DNA of 64,000 nucleotides from Flavobacteriaceae bacterium (GTDB lineage Bacteria; Bacteroidota; Bacteroidia; Flavobacteriales; Flavobacteriaceae): NCBI GenBank assembly GCA_947463515.1, contig CANHRI010000005.1, positions 1 to 64,000 of the forward strand, read 5' to 3'. Shown piece by piece: positions 39,487 to 49,527 of this stretch (position 1 is its first letter; each line of letters starts with the position of its first letter). The notes under the pieces were generated by a model. It saw only the letters and a program-made list of their open reading frames with translations, ran no database searches and was not told where the DNA came from. The position numbers and the translations under genes were made by a program.

Positions 39487-39912
39487 ATGACCCGTTTTTT
39501 TTCTACCAAAAACGCTTTCACCACTACCCTACTATGGTTGTTGGTGGTTTCTATGCTAGGACTTCTATATTTGGCTTACCGTGAAGGAGAAACACCTTTC
39601 ATTGCAGTCCTTGTTATTGGATTGACGATTGGTTTTATCATATGGGTATTGTTGGATACACGTTATGTGCTGCGACAAAACTTTTTGTTTTACCGTTCGG
39701 GGCCTATACGTGGACGGATTCCTGTGGGTACAATTAAATCCATCAAAAAACACAAAGGATTGTTTGTTCCCGTGACATTGAAACCTGCATTAGACATTAA
39801 AGGTTTCATTATTACGTACAATCAATTTGATGATATTTTTGTGTCGCCACAACACGCTGATGCCTTTCTACAAGAACTGAAAAAAATCAATCCAACAATA
39901 GAAATATTGTAG
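39487..39912 (+). CDS. Membrane protein with PH-like domain
   Basis: Two TM segments then PIRGRIPVGTIKSIKKHKG...IITYNQFDDIFVSPQHADAFLQEL. Confidence 0.7.
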   Translation: MTRFFSTKNAFTTTLLWLLVVSMLGLLYLAYREGETPFIAVLVIGLTIGFIIWVLLDTRYVLRQNFLFYRSGPIRGRIPVGTIKSIKKHKGLFVPVTLKPALDIKGFIITYNQFDDIFVSPQHADAFLQELKKINPTIEIL

Positions 39913-39971
39913 TTTTAGGTTTCATAAAGCTACGTTCAAAAGTGCAGAACGTATCACTGATTCATACTATT

Positions 39972-40799
39972 TTACTTTAAAAAAATCCCTTGCTCCTCAA
40001 TGGAAATACGGCGGTCTTTATAGAGTTGACCAATGGCTTTCTTGAAGGTTTTCTTGCTCATTTTCAACACGGTTTTGATATCCTCAGGATGCGAATTGTC
40101 ATGCAATCCCAAAAAGCCACGATTTGCATGAAGTTCGGCAAGAATTTTTTGCACCGCGGCTTCAATTAACGACTCACCCATCGGTTGAAAAACAATATCT
40201 ACTTTCCCGTCAGAACGTACTTGTTTCACATAGGCCGTATACGTTTTTCCAAAGCGTAGTGTTTCATCAAAAACCTGATTTTGAAAAGCCAACCCTCGGT
40301 ATTGATGCTCGATAATCACATTGACACCGGCATCCGAAAAATGGGTAATCATCACACTCACTTTTTGTCCCGGTTCTAAAGGAACATCGGTTTCTTTTAC
40401 AAAACGATGAATGCGACTCGAAGCTACCAATCGATTGGTTTTTTCATCCAAAAAAACATACACCAAATACCTTTTCCCTGTTTCCATCGGTTGAGCTTGT
40501 TCACGAAACGGAACGAACAAATCTTTTTCCAATCCCCAATCCAAAAACGCTCCGTAGGCATTTATATAATTTACCTTCAAATGGGCAAATTGGTCCACCT
40601 GCACATACGGCTTAAGCGTGGTCGCCACGGGACGTTCCATGTGGTCCAAATAGACAAATACTTCAAGCGCTTCACCCACGGCATACACCTTGGGTTGATA
40701 CTTTTTGGGTAATAATACGTCTGAAGTGCCGTCCGATAAAAATAAGCCAACTGTGGTTTCGCGGGCAATGGTCAATAGATTGGTCTTTCCGATTTGCAT
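39972..40799 (-). CDS. S1-like RNA-binding protein, CvfB family
   Basis: MQIGKTNLLTIARETTVGLFLSDG...GAFLDWGLEKDLFVPFREQ. Confidence 0.92.
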   Translation of the reverse strand: MQIGKTNLLTIARETTVGLFLSDGTSDVLLPKKYQPKVYAVGEALEVFVYLDHMERPVATTLKPYVQVDQFAHLKVNYINAYGAFLDWGLEKDLFVPFREQAQPMETGKRYLVYVFLDEKTNRLVASSRIHRFVKETDVPLEPGQKVSVMITHFSDAGVNVIIEHQYRGLAFQNQVFDETLRFGKTYTAYVKQVRSDGKVDIVFQPMGESLIEAAVQKILAELHANRGFLGLHDNSHPEDIKTVLKMSKKTFKKAIGQLYKDRRISIEEQGIFLK

Positions 40800-40817
40800 G
40801 AGGTGTGGTTTTTATTT

Positions 40818-42476
40818 TTAAACCAAAGATTTAAAAAAGGTACGTAAATAATGATCGTTTTTTTGTGTTGGGGTAAATATTTCTAGTAATTGTGGCCGTT
40901 CGCGTTCCCCAAAAAGGGTCTCCAAAGCGGTCTCAAGTGTACTTTCGGAGGAAGCCGAATGATAATCCAATCCGTACATCGCTGCCAAATGTTGCGCTGT
41001 AAAACAATGAGATGTTTCAAAAAACGTAGTAAAAGTAGGCGTTTCTTCATGTCCAGGGAGAATTCTAAAGATACCCCCTCCTCCATTGTTGATGACAATT
41101 AGGGTAAACGTTTTGGGGATATACGCATTCCACAAGGCATTACTGTCGTATAAAAAGCTGATATCGCCCGTGATTAATGTTGTAGGTACCCCACTCGCAA
41201 CCGCAGCACCAATTGCCGTCGAGGTGCTTCCATCAATGCCACTAGTGCCTCGATTGCAAAAAACCTCAACACTAGCATCGGTAGAAAACAATTGTGCATA
41301 GCGGATGGCCGAGCTATTACTCACTTGCAAATGCGTGTGCGGTGGAATTTGGGGTAGTAGTTTTTCAAAAACTTTTAAATCACAAAAAGGGATGTTGGCA
41401 AGATACTCCGCTGCTTTTTGACGACGATGGTCGCGTAGGGTTAAAAAAGTATCCCGATACGAACTCCTTAGCGCTTGTGTTTGGGGTAAAAACATGCTTA
41501 ACCATTGGCTGGGAGTGATTTTAAAATGATGGGTCAAACATCCATACGTGTCATACGCCCGAAGCGGGTCTATGTGCCAATGTGCTTGAGGAGCATAATT
41601 TCGCAACAACGCTTTGATACGCTTGGACACCACCATTCCGCCAAAAGTGAGCAGAATATCGGGTTGAAAAGCCTCTTTTTCTGAAGATTCAAAAGGAGTA
41701 ATCAGGGTATCAATCGAATCAATACAATCGGGATGATGCAGGTTGGATGTGGTTTCGGTCATCACCAATACCGAAGGATCGCGCATTAACTGCTGCAACA
41801 ACTCGGTAGCGATGGAATGGGGCGTATGAACACCCACCAAAACCAATTTGCGTTGCGCCTTATTCCATTGCTCTATAAAAGGAACATACGACTCCAGCAC
41901 CTCAACTTCTTTGTTTTTTACAGGAGGCGAACTTATGGTTACGGTAAGCTCAGGAACCCTTTCGTACAAGGGCTCTTCAAAAGGAACATTCAAATGCACA
42001 GGACCTTTTTGTGTCATGGAGGCTTCTATAGCTTCATAAATCAGTCGATCGTTTTCCACTGAAGCCATTTCGGTCAAATTGGCATTAAAAACGGTATGCT
42101 GCGACAGGACATTTGTTTGACGAATAGTTTGCCCGTCACCGATATCAATTTTGGACGGGGGTCGATCGGCGGAAACGACTATTAGGGGAATCTGACTGTA
42201 AAAGGCTTCTGCTACAGCGGGATAGTAATTAAGTACGGCCGAACCCGAAGTACAAACGACGGCAACGGGTTTTTGCAATTGTTGCGCCAATCCAAGGGCA
42301 AAAAAAGCAGCCGATCGTTCATCTGCGATGCTGTAACAGGTAAAATAGGATTGCAATGTAAAACCGAGCGTGAGCGGTGCATTACGCGACCCCGGTGAAA
42401 TGACAATATGTTGAATCCCTTGCTGCCGGAATATTTCTATAACCGATTGTGCCAAAGGAATTTTAGGATAAACCAT
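40818..42476 (-). CDS. menD: MenD, SEPHCHC synthase
   Basis: VISPGSRNAPLTLGF; GTSGIDGSTSTAIGAA. Confidence 0.95.
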   Translation of the reverse strand: MVYPKIPLAQSVIEIFRQQGIQHIVISPGSRNAPLTLGFTLQSYFTCYSIADERSAAFFALGLAQQLQKPVAVVCTSGSAVLNYYPAVAEAFYSQIPLIVVSADRPPSKIDIGDGQTIRQTNVLSQHTVFNANLTEMASVENDRLIYEAIEASMTQKGPVHLNVPFEEPLYERVPELTVTISSPPVKNKEVEVLESYVPFIEQWNKAQRKLVLVGVHTPHSIATELLQQLMRDPSVLVMTETTSNLHHPDCIDSIDTLITPFESSEKEAFQPDILLTFGGMVVSKRIKALLRNYAPQAHWHIDPLRAYDTYGCLTHHFKITPSQWLSMFLPQTQALRSSYRDTFLTLRDHRRQKAAEYLANIPFCDLKVFEKLLPQIPPHTHLQVSNSSAIRYAQLFSTDASVEVFCNRGTSGIDGSTSTAIGAAVASGVPTTLITGDISFLYDSNALWNAYIPKTFTLIVINNGGGGIFRILPGHEETPTFTTFFETSHCFTAQHLAAMYGLDYHSASSESTLETALETLFGERERPQLLEIFTPTQKNDHYLRTFFKSLV

Positions 42477-42559
42477 GGTAATTCGAAATGGAACACAAAG
42501 GTACAAAGGGTTTCAGGAATGGGAAACCTTTTTGAGAAAATTATAACGGACGTTTGTAT

Positions 42560-42832
42560 TTAAAAGGTATCTGAAAAAAATAGAAAGAAGAGAAACAACA
42601 TTCCCGTGAGAAACAACATTCGGCGCAATTGAACACAGCGATCGCGATGCGTTTTGGGACATTGAAAGATTAAATAGTAGCCCAAGGTTAGTCCCAGAAC
42701 CAAGCCAAAAGTCAGTAAAGCCGGCCCCAGGAACCTCCCTTGATCTTGCAGACAGGGAATCAAAAATCCCGTACTGCCTTGTTCGATAAGGAGCATTATC
42801 AAAGTCATACCCTGCAAAGCTAGGCGATGCAA
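42560..42832 (-). CDS. Small hypothetical membrane protein
   Basis: 90-aa hydrophobic ORF. Confidence 0.45.
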   Translation of the reverse strand: MHRLALQGMTLIMLLIEQGSTGFLIPCLQDQGRFLGPALLTFGLVLGLTLGYYLIFQCPKTHRDRCVQLRRMLFLTGMLFLFFLFFSDTF

Positions 42833-42882
42833 AGGAGTTCCATTCGCGTAGAAATACCTGTTTTTAATTTGTATTTTTGGGC

Positions 42883-43380
42883 ATGGAAATTACAATTCGA
42901 CCTTACACGGCTTCCGACGTGGAGCCCTTACTCGAGATCATCAATTACAACATCTTGAATGCCACAGCATTGTATGATTACAACCCGCGAACGGCAGCGC
43001 AGCAAGTTGCACTTTTTGATGAGAAATTGCAAAAAGGATTTCCCATTTTTGTAGCTACCCACGGAAATACAATCGTTGGTTTTGGATATTATGGCGAATT
43101 TCGTTTTCGGGAAGCCTATCGATTTACTGTAGAACACTCTGTTTACACCCATCCAGATTGGCAAGGGAAAGGAATTGGCAAAGCGCTCCTATCCACTTTG
43201 ATTACCTCGGCAAGAACCAACGGATTTCATACGATGATTGGTGTAATTGATGCTGAAAATACAGCAAGTATTGCTTTTCATGAACGTATGGGATTTGAAG
43301 TGAAAGGCATTCTCAAGGAAACCGGATTCAAATTTGACCGATGGCTTCACAGTGTTTTTGTCCAATTAATCCTAAACTAA
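42883..43380 (+). CDS. GNAT N-acetyltransferase (phosphinothricin-acetyltransferase-like)
   Basis: ITIRPYTASDVEPLLEIINYNI...VYTHPDWQGKGIGKALLSTLI. Confidence 0.92.
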   Translation: MEITIRPYTASDVEPLLEIINYNILNATALYDYNPRTAAQQVALFDEKLQKGFPIFVATHGNTIVGFGYYGEFRFREAYRFTVEHSVYTHPDWQGKGIGKALLSTLITSARTNGFHTMIGVIDAENTASIAFHERMGFEVKGILKETGFKFDRWLHSVFVQLILN

Positions 43381-43399
43381 TGATTTAGATTCAAACGAT

Positions 43400-43978
43400 A
43401 TGAACTATCCCTTACCCTTTGTACTTAAAATTTGTGCCTTTTTACTTCAAAGCATCACTTTATTTTGTGGGTTTTATTGGAAAATAGAAGTCTGTTTTAC
43501 CTTGAGTTATGTGCTCACTATCCTCTATACCGTGGCTTTTTTTGTTGTCCCGATTTGGTTCCCGTCTTTACCCGATGCAAATACCTTTATCATTCCGAGA
43601 CAAACACACCATTCGATTCTATCGTTGAGTTTGGTAGCGGGTATTGCGTTATTAATTTTTACCGGCTTGGGATTGCATTTTTTTGAACAATCCCATCATT
43701 TGGAAACAGTGAGTGTGTTTTTTGCTTTCGTATTGATAACGAATGCTTTTGAAAAACCCAACAGCACCTACCTTCGTTGGGAGAGAGACGGTTTATTGAT
43801 TGTGGGAACTACTTTTTCCAATACCTTACCGCAGGACAGTATATTGCGTTTTGAAGTCGATGGCGATTCTATCACGCTACAAACTAAGGATGGCATTACT
43901 CATCACATTGAAAATATCGAGTGGGATACCGAAAAAATGGAATGGGCCAAGGCGTTTCTTTCCCGAGAAAAAAGATAA
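43400..43978 (+). CDS. Hypothetical membrane protein
   Basis: 192-aa ORF with TM helices. Confidence 0.7.
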   Translation: MNYPLPFVLKICAFLLQSITLFCGFYWKIEVCFTLSYVLTILYTVAFFVVPIWFPSLPDANTFIIPRQTHHSILSLSLVAGIALLIFTGLGLHFFEQSHHLETVSVFFAFVLITNAFEKPNSTYLRWERDGLLIVGTTFSNTLPQDSILRFEVDGDSITLQTKDGITHHIENIEWDTEKMEWAKAFLSREKR

Positions 43979-43987
43979 TGCAATGGG

Positions 43988-44758
43988 TTATTTTTCTTCA
44001 GGGGTTTCAGGGGTATGGGCAACTTTAAAATCCACGTAATAATTCGCCTTAAACGACAGCACAAAAGTCACGCTACAATTTCCAACATCGCGAAGAATCA
44101 GGGGTTGGTAACGAAAGGCGCTGGGGTCTAAGGCATTTTTGCAATGCAAATAGACACGAACTTCAATGTCGCCTTTGCGATTACGGTAGGAAATACATTG
44201 TTTGACATAATCGTTTGACGGTTTTAAAACGTCTTTTTGTTCGTCAAAAACACATTCAATCAATTCACGCACCCGATTAAACTCATCTACACTTAAATCA
44301 TAGGGCGTATTCCGATCCTTTTTTTTGGGCGAATACGTAAAAAGAGCATACTCTGGAAATGGATGCAGGTCTACAACCGAACGCAAGACCGTTTTGTTTT
44401 GTACTACATCCAAACGGAAATTTTGCGCTTCCCCTACAAACTCAAGCATCCCATTTTTGAAGACCGCTTTACCTCCTGATCCATTCATGTCCTTTCTACT
44501 AAAATGAAGTGTATCCGATTGGAGGTAGGCTTTACCTTCAAACTTTTCGTATTTGGTGTGCCCGTGATCTTTGGCTTTAGAATTGTATTCAAACGTGCTG
44601 TCCGAATACCATTTCAATTCGTGTCGGTACTCTACGATATTTCCCGATTCGTGCCGTGCAAGTAGTAGTATCTCTTTCTGGGGTGCAGCCACTTCTTTCG
44701 GAGGTTCTTTACACCCGAAACATAGCAGTAGTACCCCAAAAAAAACATGAATTCGCAT
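43988..44758 (-). CDS. Hypothetical lipoprotein
   Basis: MRIHVFFGVLLLCFGCKEPP lipobox. Confidence 0.75.
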   Translation of the reverse strand: MRIHVFFGVLLLCFGCKEPPKEVAAPQKEILLLARHESGNIVEYRHELKWYSDSTFEYNSKAKDHGHTKYEKFEGKAYLQSDTLHFSRKDMNGSGGKAVFKNGMLEFVGEAQNFRLDVVQNKTVLRSVVDLHPFPEYALFTYSPKKKDRNTPYDLSVDEFNRVRELIECVFDEQKDVLKPSNDYVKQCISYRNRKGDIEVRVYLHCKNALDPSAFRYQPLILRDVGNCSVTFVLSFKANYYVDFKVAHTPETPEEK

Positions 44759-44763
44759 ACTCT

Positions 44764-44964
44764 TTAGAAAGAAACATTGTTGGCTTGTGCCCAAAAAATA
44801 AAACCAAACAGCAAACACAAATAAAGTGCCGTGTAGAGGAGCTCGTTCCTAAAATAACGAAACTGCCCCAAACGCTTGTAGCGGCGATATCCTCGAACCA
44901 CGTAAAAAAACCGCAGGAGAATAAATCCAGTGATAAGAAGAATGAGATAAAAAGGGAGTCGCAT
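44764..44964 (-). CDS. Small hypothetical membrane protein
   Basis: 66-aa ORF in a same-strand cluster. Confidence 0.5.
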   Translation of the reverse strand: MRLPFYLILLITGFILLRFFYVVRGYRRYKRLGQFRYFRNELLYTALYLCLLFGFIFWAQANNVSF

Positions 44965-44978
44965 GGATTTACGTCAAA

Positions 44979-45365
44979 TTAGCGTTCGAGTATTTTGGCT
45001 ACATCGGGTTTGAAATAGTTGGGCCCTTTCATGACTTTACCATCTTCGCGGTACACGGGTTTACCATCGGCACCCAATTTACTCATATTACTGCGTTGGA
45101 TCTCTTCAAAAACCGCTTCAATTTTATGCTGCAACCCATGCTCAAGTAGGGTTCCACATAAAATGTAAAGCATATCACCCAAAGCATCGGCGATCTCAGT
45201 TAAATCTTTGTTTTGTACTGCCTCCCAATACTCTTCATTTTCCTCTTTCATTAAATTAAATCGAAGAAGATGGGTGGACTCGCCAAGGTCGGCTGTAGGG
45301 GTAGTGCGAATTCCCAAACCAAAGGCTTGATGAAATTCAGTTACGGCTTCTAATTGTCGTTGCAT
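44979..45365 (-). CDS. MazG-like nucleoside triphosphate pyrophosphohydrolase family
   Basis: LMKEENEEYWEAVQNKDLTEIADALGDMLYILCGT. Confidence 0.88.
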   Translation of the reverse strand: MQRQLEAVTEFHQAFGLGIRTTPTADLGESTHLLRFNLMKEENEEYWEAVQNKDLTEIADALGDMLYILCGTLLEHGLQHKIEAVFEEIQRSNMSKLGADGKPVYREDGKVMKGPNYFKPDVAKILER

Positions 45366-45439
45366 AACTCATTTTTTTACCTCGACAAAGTAAAAAGAAT
45401 CCCACGGATTACCTACCTTTGTTGAAAACTATTTTTGCT

Positions 45440-45628
45440 ATGTTTACAAAAGGACAATTGGTGTTTGCGGTTTTTTTTGTTATTGCTTTTGTCATTGCCA
45501 TGGTTATTGCCTACCGAAAAGACAAAGCACTGCATCAACTTTTTTATAAAGGAAATTATAAGATTTTGATTGCCTTTTTTGCCTTTATTGCCCTTTTATT
45601 TGTCATAAAATTTGCAACAAAGCATTAA
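45440..45628 (+). CDS. Small membrane protein
   Basis: Two TM helices; ATG 45440. Confidence 0.6.
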   Translation: MFTKGQLVFAVFFVIAFVIAMVIAYRKDKALHQLFYKGNYKILIAFFAFIALLFVIKFATKH

Positions 45629-45673
45629 GAAGACCTATTAATTTTCATACCTTTACCCACCTAAGCTGCGGTT

Positions 45674-46777
45674 ATGAAGATTTTACGCTACTTATTTTTT
45701 ATTGCCTTACTCTTTTTATTGGGCACTGCAGTTTTTGTTGCTACTCAAAAACCTTCCTATTCCGTAACCAAAAGTCTTTACATCAAAAACAAACGCTCCG
45801 TAGTATTTGATTATGTAAATGATTTGCGCAATTGGGAAACCTTTGCCGCTTGGATTGTAGAACATGAAGGAACACAATTCAAATATCCCGAAAGTTCATC
45901 CGGTAAAAATGCGCATGCGGAGTGGTCGGGAAGTCGGGAAGGAAATTTAAAAACGCTACAATACAAAGACGCTGAATTATTGCGCTATCTTAGCGATGAA
46001 AACGGTCAGCTTACGCACTATACCTGGCAATTCAAAGATACGTTAGGCGGCACAAAGGTTCAATTAACCGCTAAAGGGACGTTGGACTTTAATTCAAAAA
46101 TTAAAGCCTTTTTTCAAGGAGGAGTGCAATCGTCTATGGGTAATTTGTATGAAAGAACTTTGGTTGGTTTAGAGAAAAGTATTTCGCGAGAGCTAAAGAC
46201 GTTTCAAGTTAAAGTGATGGGATTGGTCAATCAACCGCGTACGTTTTATTTGAAACAATTTGTGCGGTGTAAAGAGAAAAATCTAACCCGAAGCATCAAA
46301 ACAACCTTGCCTAAAATGCAATGGTTTTTCAAAAAAAATGCTGTTCAAGCTGCTGGAAAACCTTTTATTATCTACCACAAATGGGACAAAGAAGCCCGCG
46401 TCGTGGATTATTCGGTTTGCATTCCCGTGAAGGACACCATTGCCATTGAAGAGGGCAGCGACATTGCATTTGGAGTGCTTCCACCGTTTAAAGCGTTACG
46501 GGTGCAACTGAAAGGCGATTATTCTCATACGCAAAAGGCGTGGAACAAAGGAATTCAATACATCAACACCAAGAAATGGGCGCGTTTAACCCATTTAAAT
46601 GTGATTGAAATATACCGCAAAAATGGGGAAGACACGCCCCATCCTTCACTATGGATTACCGAAGTTTACCTTCCTGTGCAACCCACCGCTACGCGTCAAC
46701 CGCGAACTGTAATCCAAGATACTGTCGCTATAGTAACGCCGAATGAGCCCGCAGTAAATTCAAATCCTTCGCCTTAA
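45674..46777 (+). CDS. SRPBCC-family protein with C-terminal GyrI-like effector-binding region
   Basis: YSVTKSLYIKNKRSVVFDYVNDLRNWETFAAW. Confidence 0.75.
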   Translation: MKILRYLFFIALLFLLGTAVFVATQKPSYSVTKSLYIKNKRSVVFDYVNDLRNWETFAAWIVEHEGTQFKYPESSSGKNAHAEWSGSREGNLKTLQYKDAELLRYLSDENGQLTHYTWQFKDTLGGTKVQLTAKGTLDFNSKIKAFFQGGVQSSMGNLYERTLVGLEKSISRELKTFQVKVMGLVNQPRTFYLKQFVRCKEKNLTRSIKTTLPKMQWFFKKNAVQAAGKPFIIYHKWDKEARVVDYSVCIPVKDTIAIEEGSDIAFGVLPPFKALRVQLKGDYSHTQKAWNKGIQYINTKKWARLTHLNVIEIYRKNGEDTPHPSLWITEVYLPVQPTATRQPRTVIQDTVAIVTPNEPAVNSNPSP

Positions 46778-46831
46778 CAAAGCTGTTTTAAACCTTTTGT
46801 TTTCTGAAAGGTCTAAATCAAAAAAAGTAGT

Positions 46832-47374
46832 TTGGAAAACGAAAAAGCTTTTATTCAAGAACTATTGCATCCGAAAACCCGAGACACGGCTTTTGGAAAG
46901 CTTCTCCAATACTATCAAAAACCCCTTTATTATCATATTCGAAGTATTGTTTTGGATCATGATGATGCCGACGATGTGTTGCAAAACACCTTCATCAAAG
47001 TACATACCTACTTAAAAGATTTCAAAGGCGAGAGCAAATTGTATTCATGGATCTACCGAATTGCTACAAATGAGTCGCTTACTTTTTTACAACAAAAAAA
47101 TAAACGTCAAGGATTCACGCATTCAGAATGGCAAGAGAAAGCACTAGCTAAATTGGAAACCGATGTTTATTTTGAAGGCGAAGCATTTCAATTGCAACTC
47201 CAAGAGGCGATTGCTCGCTTGCCCGAAAAACAACAATTGGTTTTTAAAATGAAATACTTTCAGGAGATAAAATACGAAGAAATGTCGGAAATTCTAGGAA
47301 CTTCAGTAGGGGCATTAAAAGCCTCTTACCATCATGCTGTAAAAAAAATTGAAGAATTTATTAAAACAAATTAA
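46832..47374 (+). CDS. RNA polymerase sigma factor (ECF, sigma-70 family)
   Basis: DDADDVLQNTFIKVHTYLKDFKGESKLYSWIYRIATNESL; TTG start. Confidence 0.93.
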   Translation: MENEKAFIQELLHPKTRDTAFGKLLQYYQKPLYYHIRSIVLDHDDADDVLQNTFIKVHTYLKDFKGESKLYSWIYRIATNESLTFLQQKNKRQGFTHSEWQEKALAKLETDVYFEGEAFQLQLQEAIARLPEKQQLVFKMKYFQEIKYEEMSEILGTSVGALKASYHHAVKKIEEFIKTN

Positions 47375-47404
47375 ACCAATCCACGCGAACAATATCTAAA
47401 GTAT

Positions 47405-47821
47405 ATGAATCCGTTTAACTTAAATAACCCGCCGAAGAACCCCAGTGGCTTTACCGTACCCGAAGGCTATTTTGAATCGTTTTCGACACGACTTCAAAAC
47501 CGACTTGAGGAGCAGACGCCTGTAAAATCGATTTCTTTTTGGCGTAAAAATGCTAAAACTTTTTATGGAATGGCCGCTGTATTGGTCATTGGATTGGGAA
47601 TTGGAATGCTGTGGCGTTGGGAAGTGCAAAAAGAGGAAGAAGCCCATTGGAGCGCCATTGCTTCGTATGTAAGCGAAAATACTGACCTCACCGACGAACA
47701 TTATTTGGAACTTATTGAACTCCAAAATATAGAAGGGCCAGTTACTTCTGATACCGAGGCAGAGGTTTTAGAGGAAACGCTTCTTGAAAATGAAGCGTTG
47801 GACTACAGCATAACACAATAA
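47405..47821 (+). CDS. Single-TM protein, probable anti-sigma-like
   Basis: Central TM; position between sigma factor and Spy-like gene. Confidence 0.6.
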   Translation: MNPFNLNNPPKNPSGFTVPEGYFESFSTRLQNRLEEQTPVKSISFWRKNAKTFYGMAAVLVIGLGIGMLWRWEVQKEEEAHWSAIASYVSENTDLTDEHYLELIELQNIEGPVTSDTEAEVLEETLLENEALDYSITQ

Positions 47822-47843
47822 CATTGAAATTTAATCACAAACT

Positions 47844-48329
47844 ATGAAAACAATTCAAAATGCTTTTCGAATTTTAGTGCTAACCCTCCTTTTCTTGGGG
47901 ACAGTGAACGCTTTTGCGCAACCAGGCGGTCGATTGCGGGAACGCATTGAAGAGAAAAAAGAACAAGTAAAATCACTAAAAGTAGCCTTTATCACTCAAG
48001 AACTTCGCTTAACTCCGGATGAGGCTGCTAAGTTTTGGCCCATATACAATGCTTTTGAGGACAAACAAGCCGAAATCCGTCGTCAAAAATTAAAAGCTTT
48101 TATGGACCGAAAAGAGGAAAATCAGTTGGATAAAATGACTGAAAAAGAAGCGCAAACGGTGTTGGCCCAAATGGAAACCAATGAAGAGGAATTGTTTAAA
48201 CTTCGCAAGAAATTAATTGCCGATTTACGGGGTGTACTCCCGGCTTTGAAGATTATCAAATTGAGACGGGCAGAAGAAGATTTCAATCGAAAATTGGTAG
48301 AACAGTTAAAAGAACGCCGCAGAAATTAA
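47844..48329 (+). CDS. Spy/CpxP-like periplasmic protein
   Basis: Signal peptide; LRLTPDEAAKFWPIYNAFEDKQAEIRRQ. Confidence 0.75.
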   Translation: MKTIQNAFRILVLTLLFLGTVNAFAQPGGRLRERIEEKKEQVKSLKVAFITQELRLTPDEAAKFWPIYNAFEDKQAEIRRQKLKAFMDRKEENQLDKMTEKEAQTVLAQMETNEEELFKLRKKLIADLRGVLPALKIIKLRRAEEDFNRKLVEQLKERRRN

Positions 48330-48362
48330 TTACTAAACAGCTCTTCAAAAGGGCTGTTTTTT

Positions 48363-49415
48363 TTAGTTTCGGTACAATCGTAAACGAAAGATTTTATTTT
48401 TACCTGCCACAATTACGGTTTGAGCATCGACAAATTGCATGGTATACAAATGAGATTCGGGCCACAAACATTTCCATTGTTTCCCTTGGTCAAACGCATA
48501 ATACAATCCCCCTGCACCTACCGTCAACCATTCTTTACCTTTACCCGACGGAATAAATTGAATCCCCGAAATATAGCCGGGTTCTTGAGGCGCATCAATA
48601 GGATTCCACGTGCTCCCACCATCGTGGGTGTAAATGATATTTCCAACTGTTTGGGCTGGTTTGTCATAATTCCCTCCAGCAGCTACTCCAATGTTGGCAT
48701 TGTAAAAATCCCCTGAAAAAATTCCTTCCATGGCACTGCCTTGGGCGATAGGCACAGCAATCGAAGTCCACGTTTTCCCCTCATCATTAGAGCGCCAAAC
48801 GCGGGATTGTATTCCTCCAGTAAAAATCCAAAGCGATTTCCCCGCACTACAAATAGTGGTATTGCTCGAGGCAAAAGCGGCTTCACCGGGAGCCAAAACA
48901 GGAGCTTTATCCTCAGGAACACGATACCAATGGGCACCCCCATCTTCCGACTTCAATAACGCCATCGCCTGTTGCGTCGGATCGCCCATGGCCCAACCCG
49001 TTCCGGTTGCAGTAAAATGCAGTGCGTCGTAAAAAACTTTTTCATGCGACTCTTGATACAGCAAACGACTACCTTCGCCTTCCAAAGGACCCGAATAAAG
49101 AAGTGCAGGATTCCCAATGGAAAGGGCAAACCATTTTCCTTGATGTAAAGCCAACGAACGAAATTCGGTGGGGGTCGCAGTAGGTAGTATTTGTGGCCAA
49201 TGTTTGCGCGTCACCAAATCGATTCGGCCCATTTTACTTTGACTCCCCGCGTAAAAAACGGTTTGTCCCGAGATGGCGATTGCACGAATACTCACGGTTT
49301 CAAAAAGCAAGGTATCTACGGTGACCCCAGTTATCGGTTGAGCATACTTTGAGGAAGTTACAGAAGCACAATTCCAAAAAAGAAAACAACAAAAAAAGCC
49401 AAAAAAAACGCGCAT
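48363..49415 (-). CDS. YCF48-like beta-propeller lipoprotein/oxidoreductase-annotated protein
   Basis: MRVFFGFFCCFLFWNCAS; RSNDEGKTWTSIAVP, THDGGSTWNPIDAP repeats. Confidence 0.85.
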   Translation of the reverse strand: MRVFFGFFCCFLFWNCASVTSSKYAQPITGVTVDTLLFETVSIRAIAISGQTVFYAGSQSKMGRIDLVTRKHWPQILPTATPTEFRSLALHQGKWFALSIGNPALLYSGPLEGEGSRLLYQESHEKVFYDALHFTATGTGWAMGDPTQQAMALLKSEDGGAHWYRVPEDKAPVLAPGEAAFASSNTTICSAGKSLWIFTGGIQSRVWRSNDEGKTWTSIAVPIAQGSAMEGIFSGDFYNANIGVAAGGNYDKPAQTVGNIIYTHDGGSTWNPIDAPQEPGYISGIQFIPSGKGKEWLTVGAGGLYYAFDQGKQWKCLWPESHLYTMQFVDAQTVIVAGKNKIFRLRLYRN

Positions 49416-49527
49416 GATCCCCAGTATTTCCAACGAAAATAAACATAATTGGTTAGATGGCAATTTTGATTTTGGTATTTTGGCACAGTGTTTGGTTTTT
49501 ATGTAACGAACTTTAAATTCCACAGTT

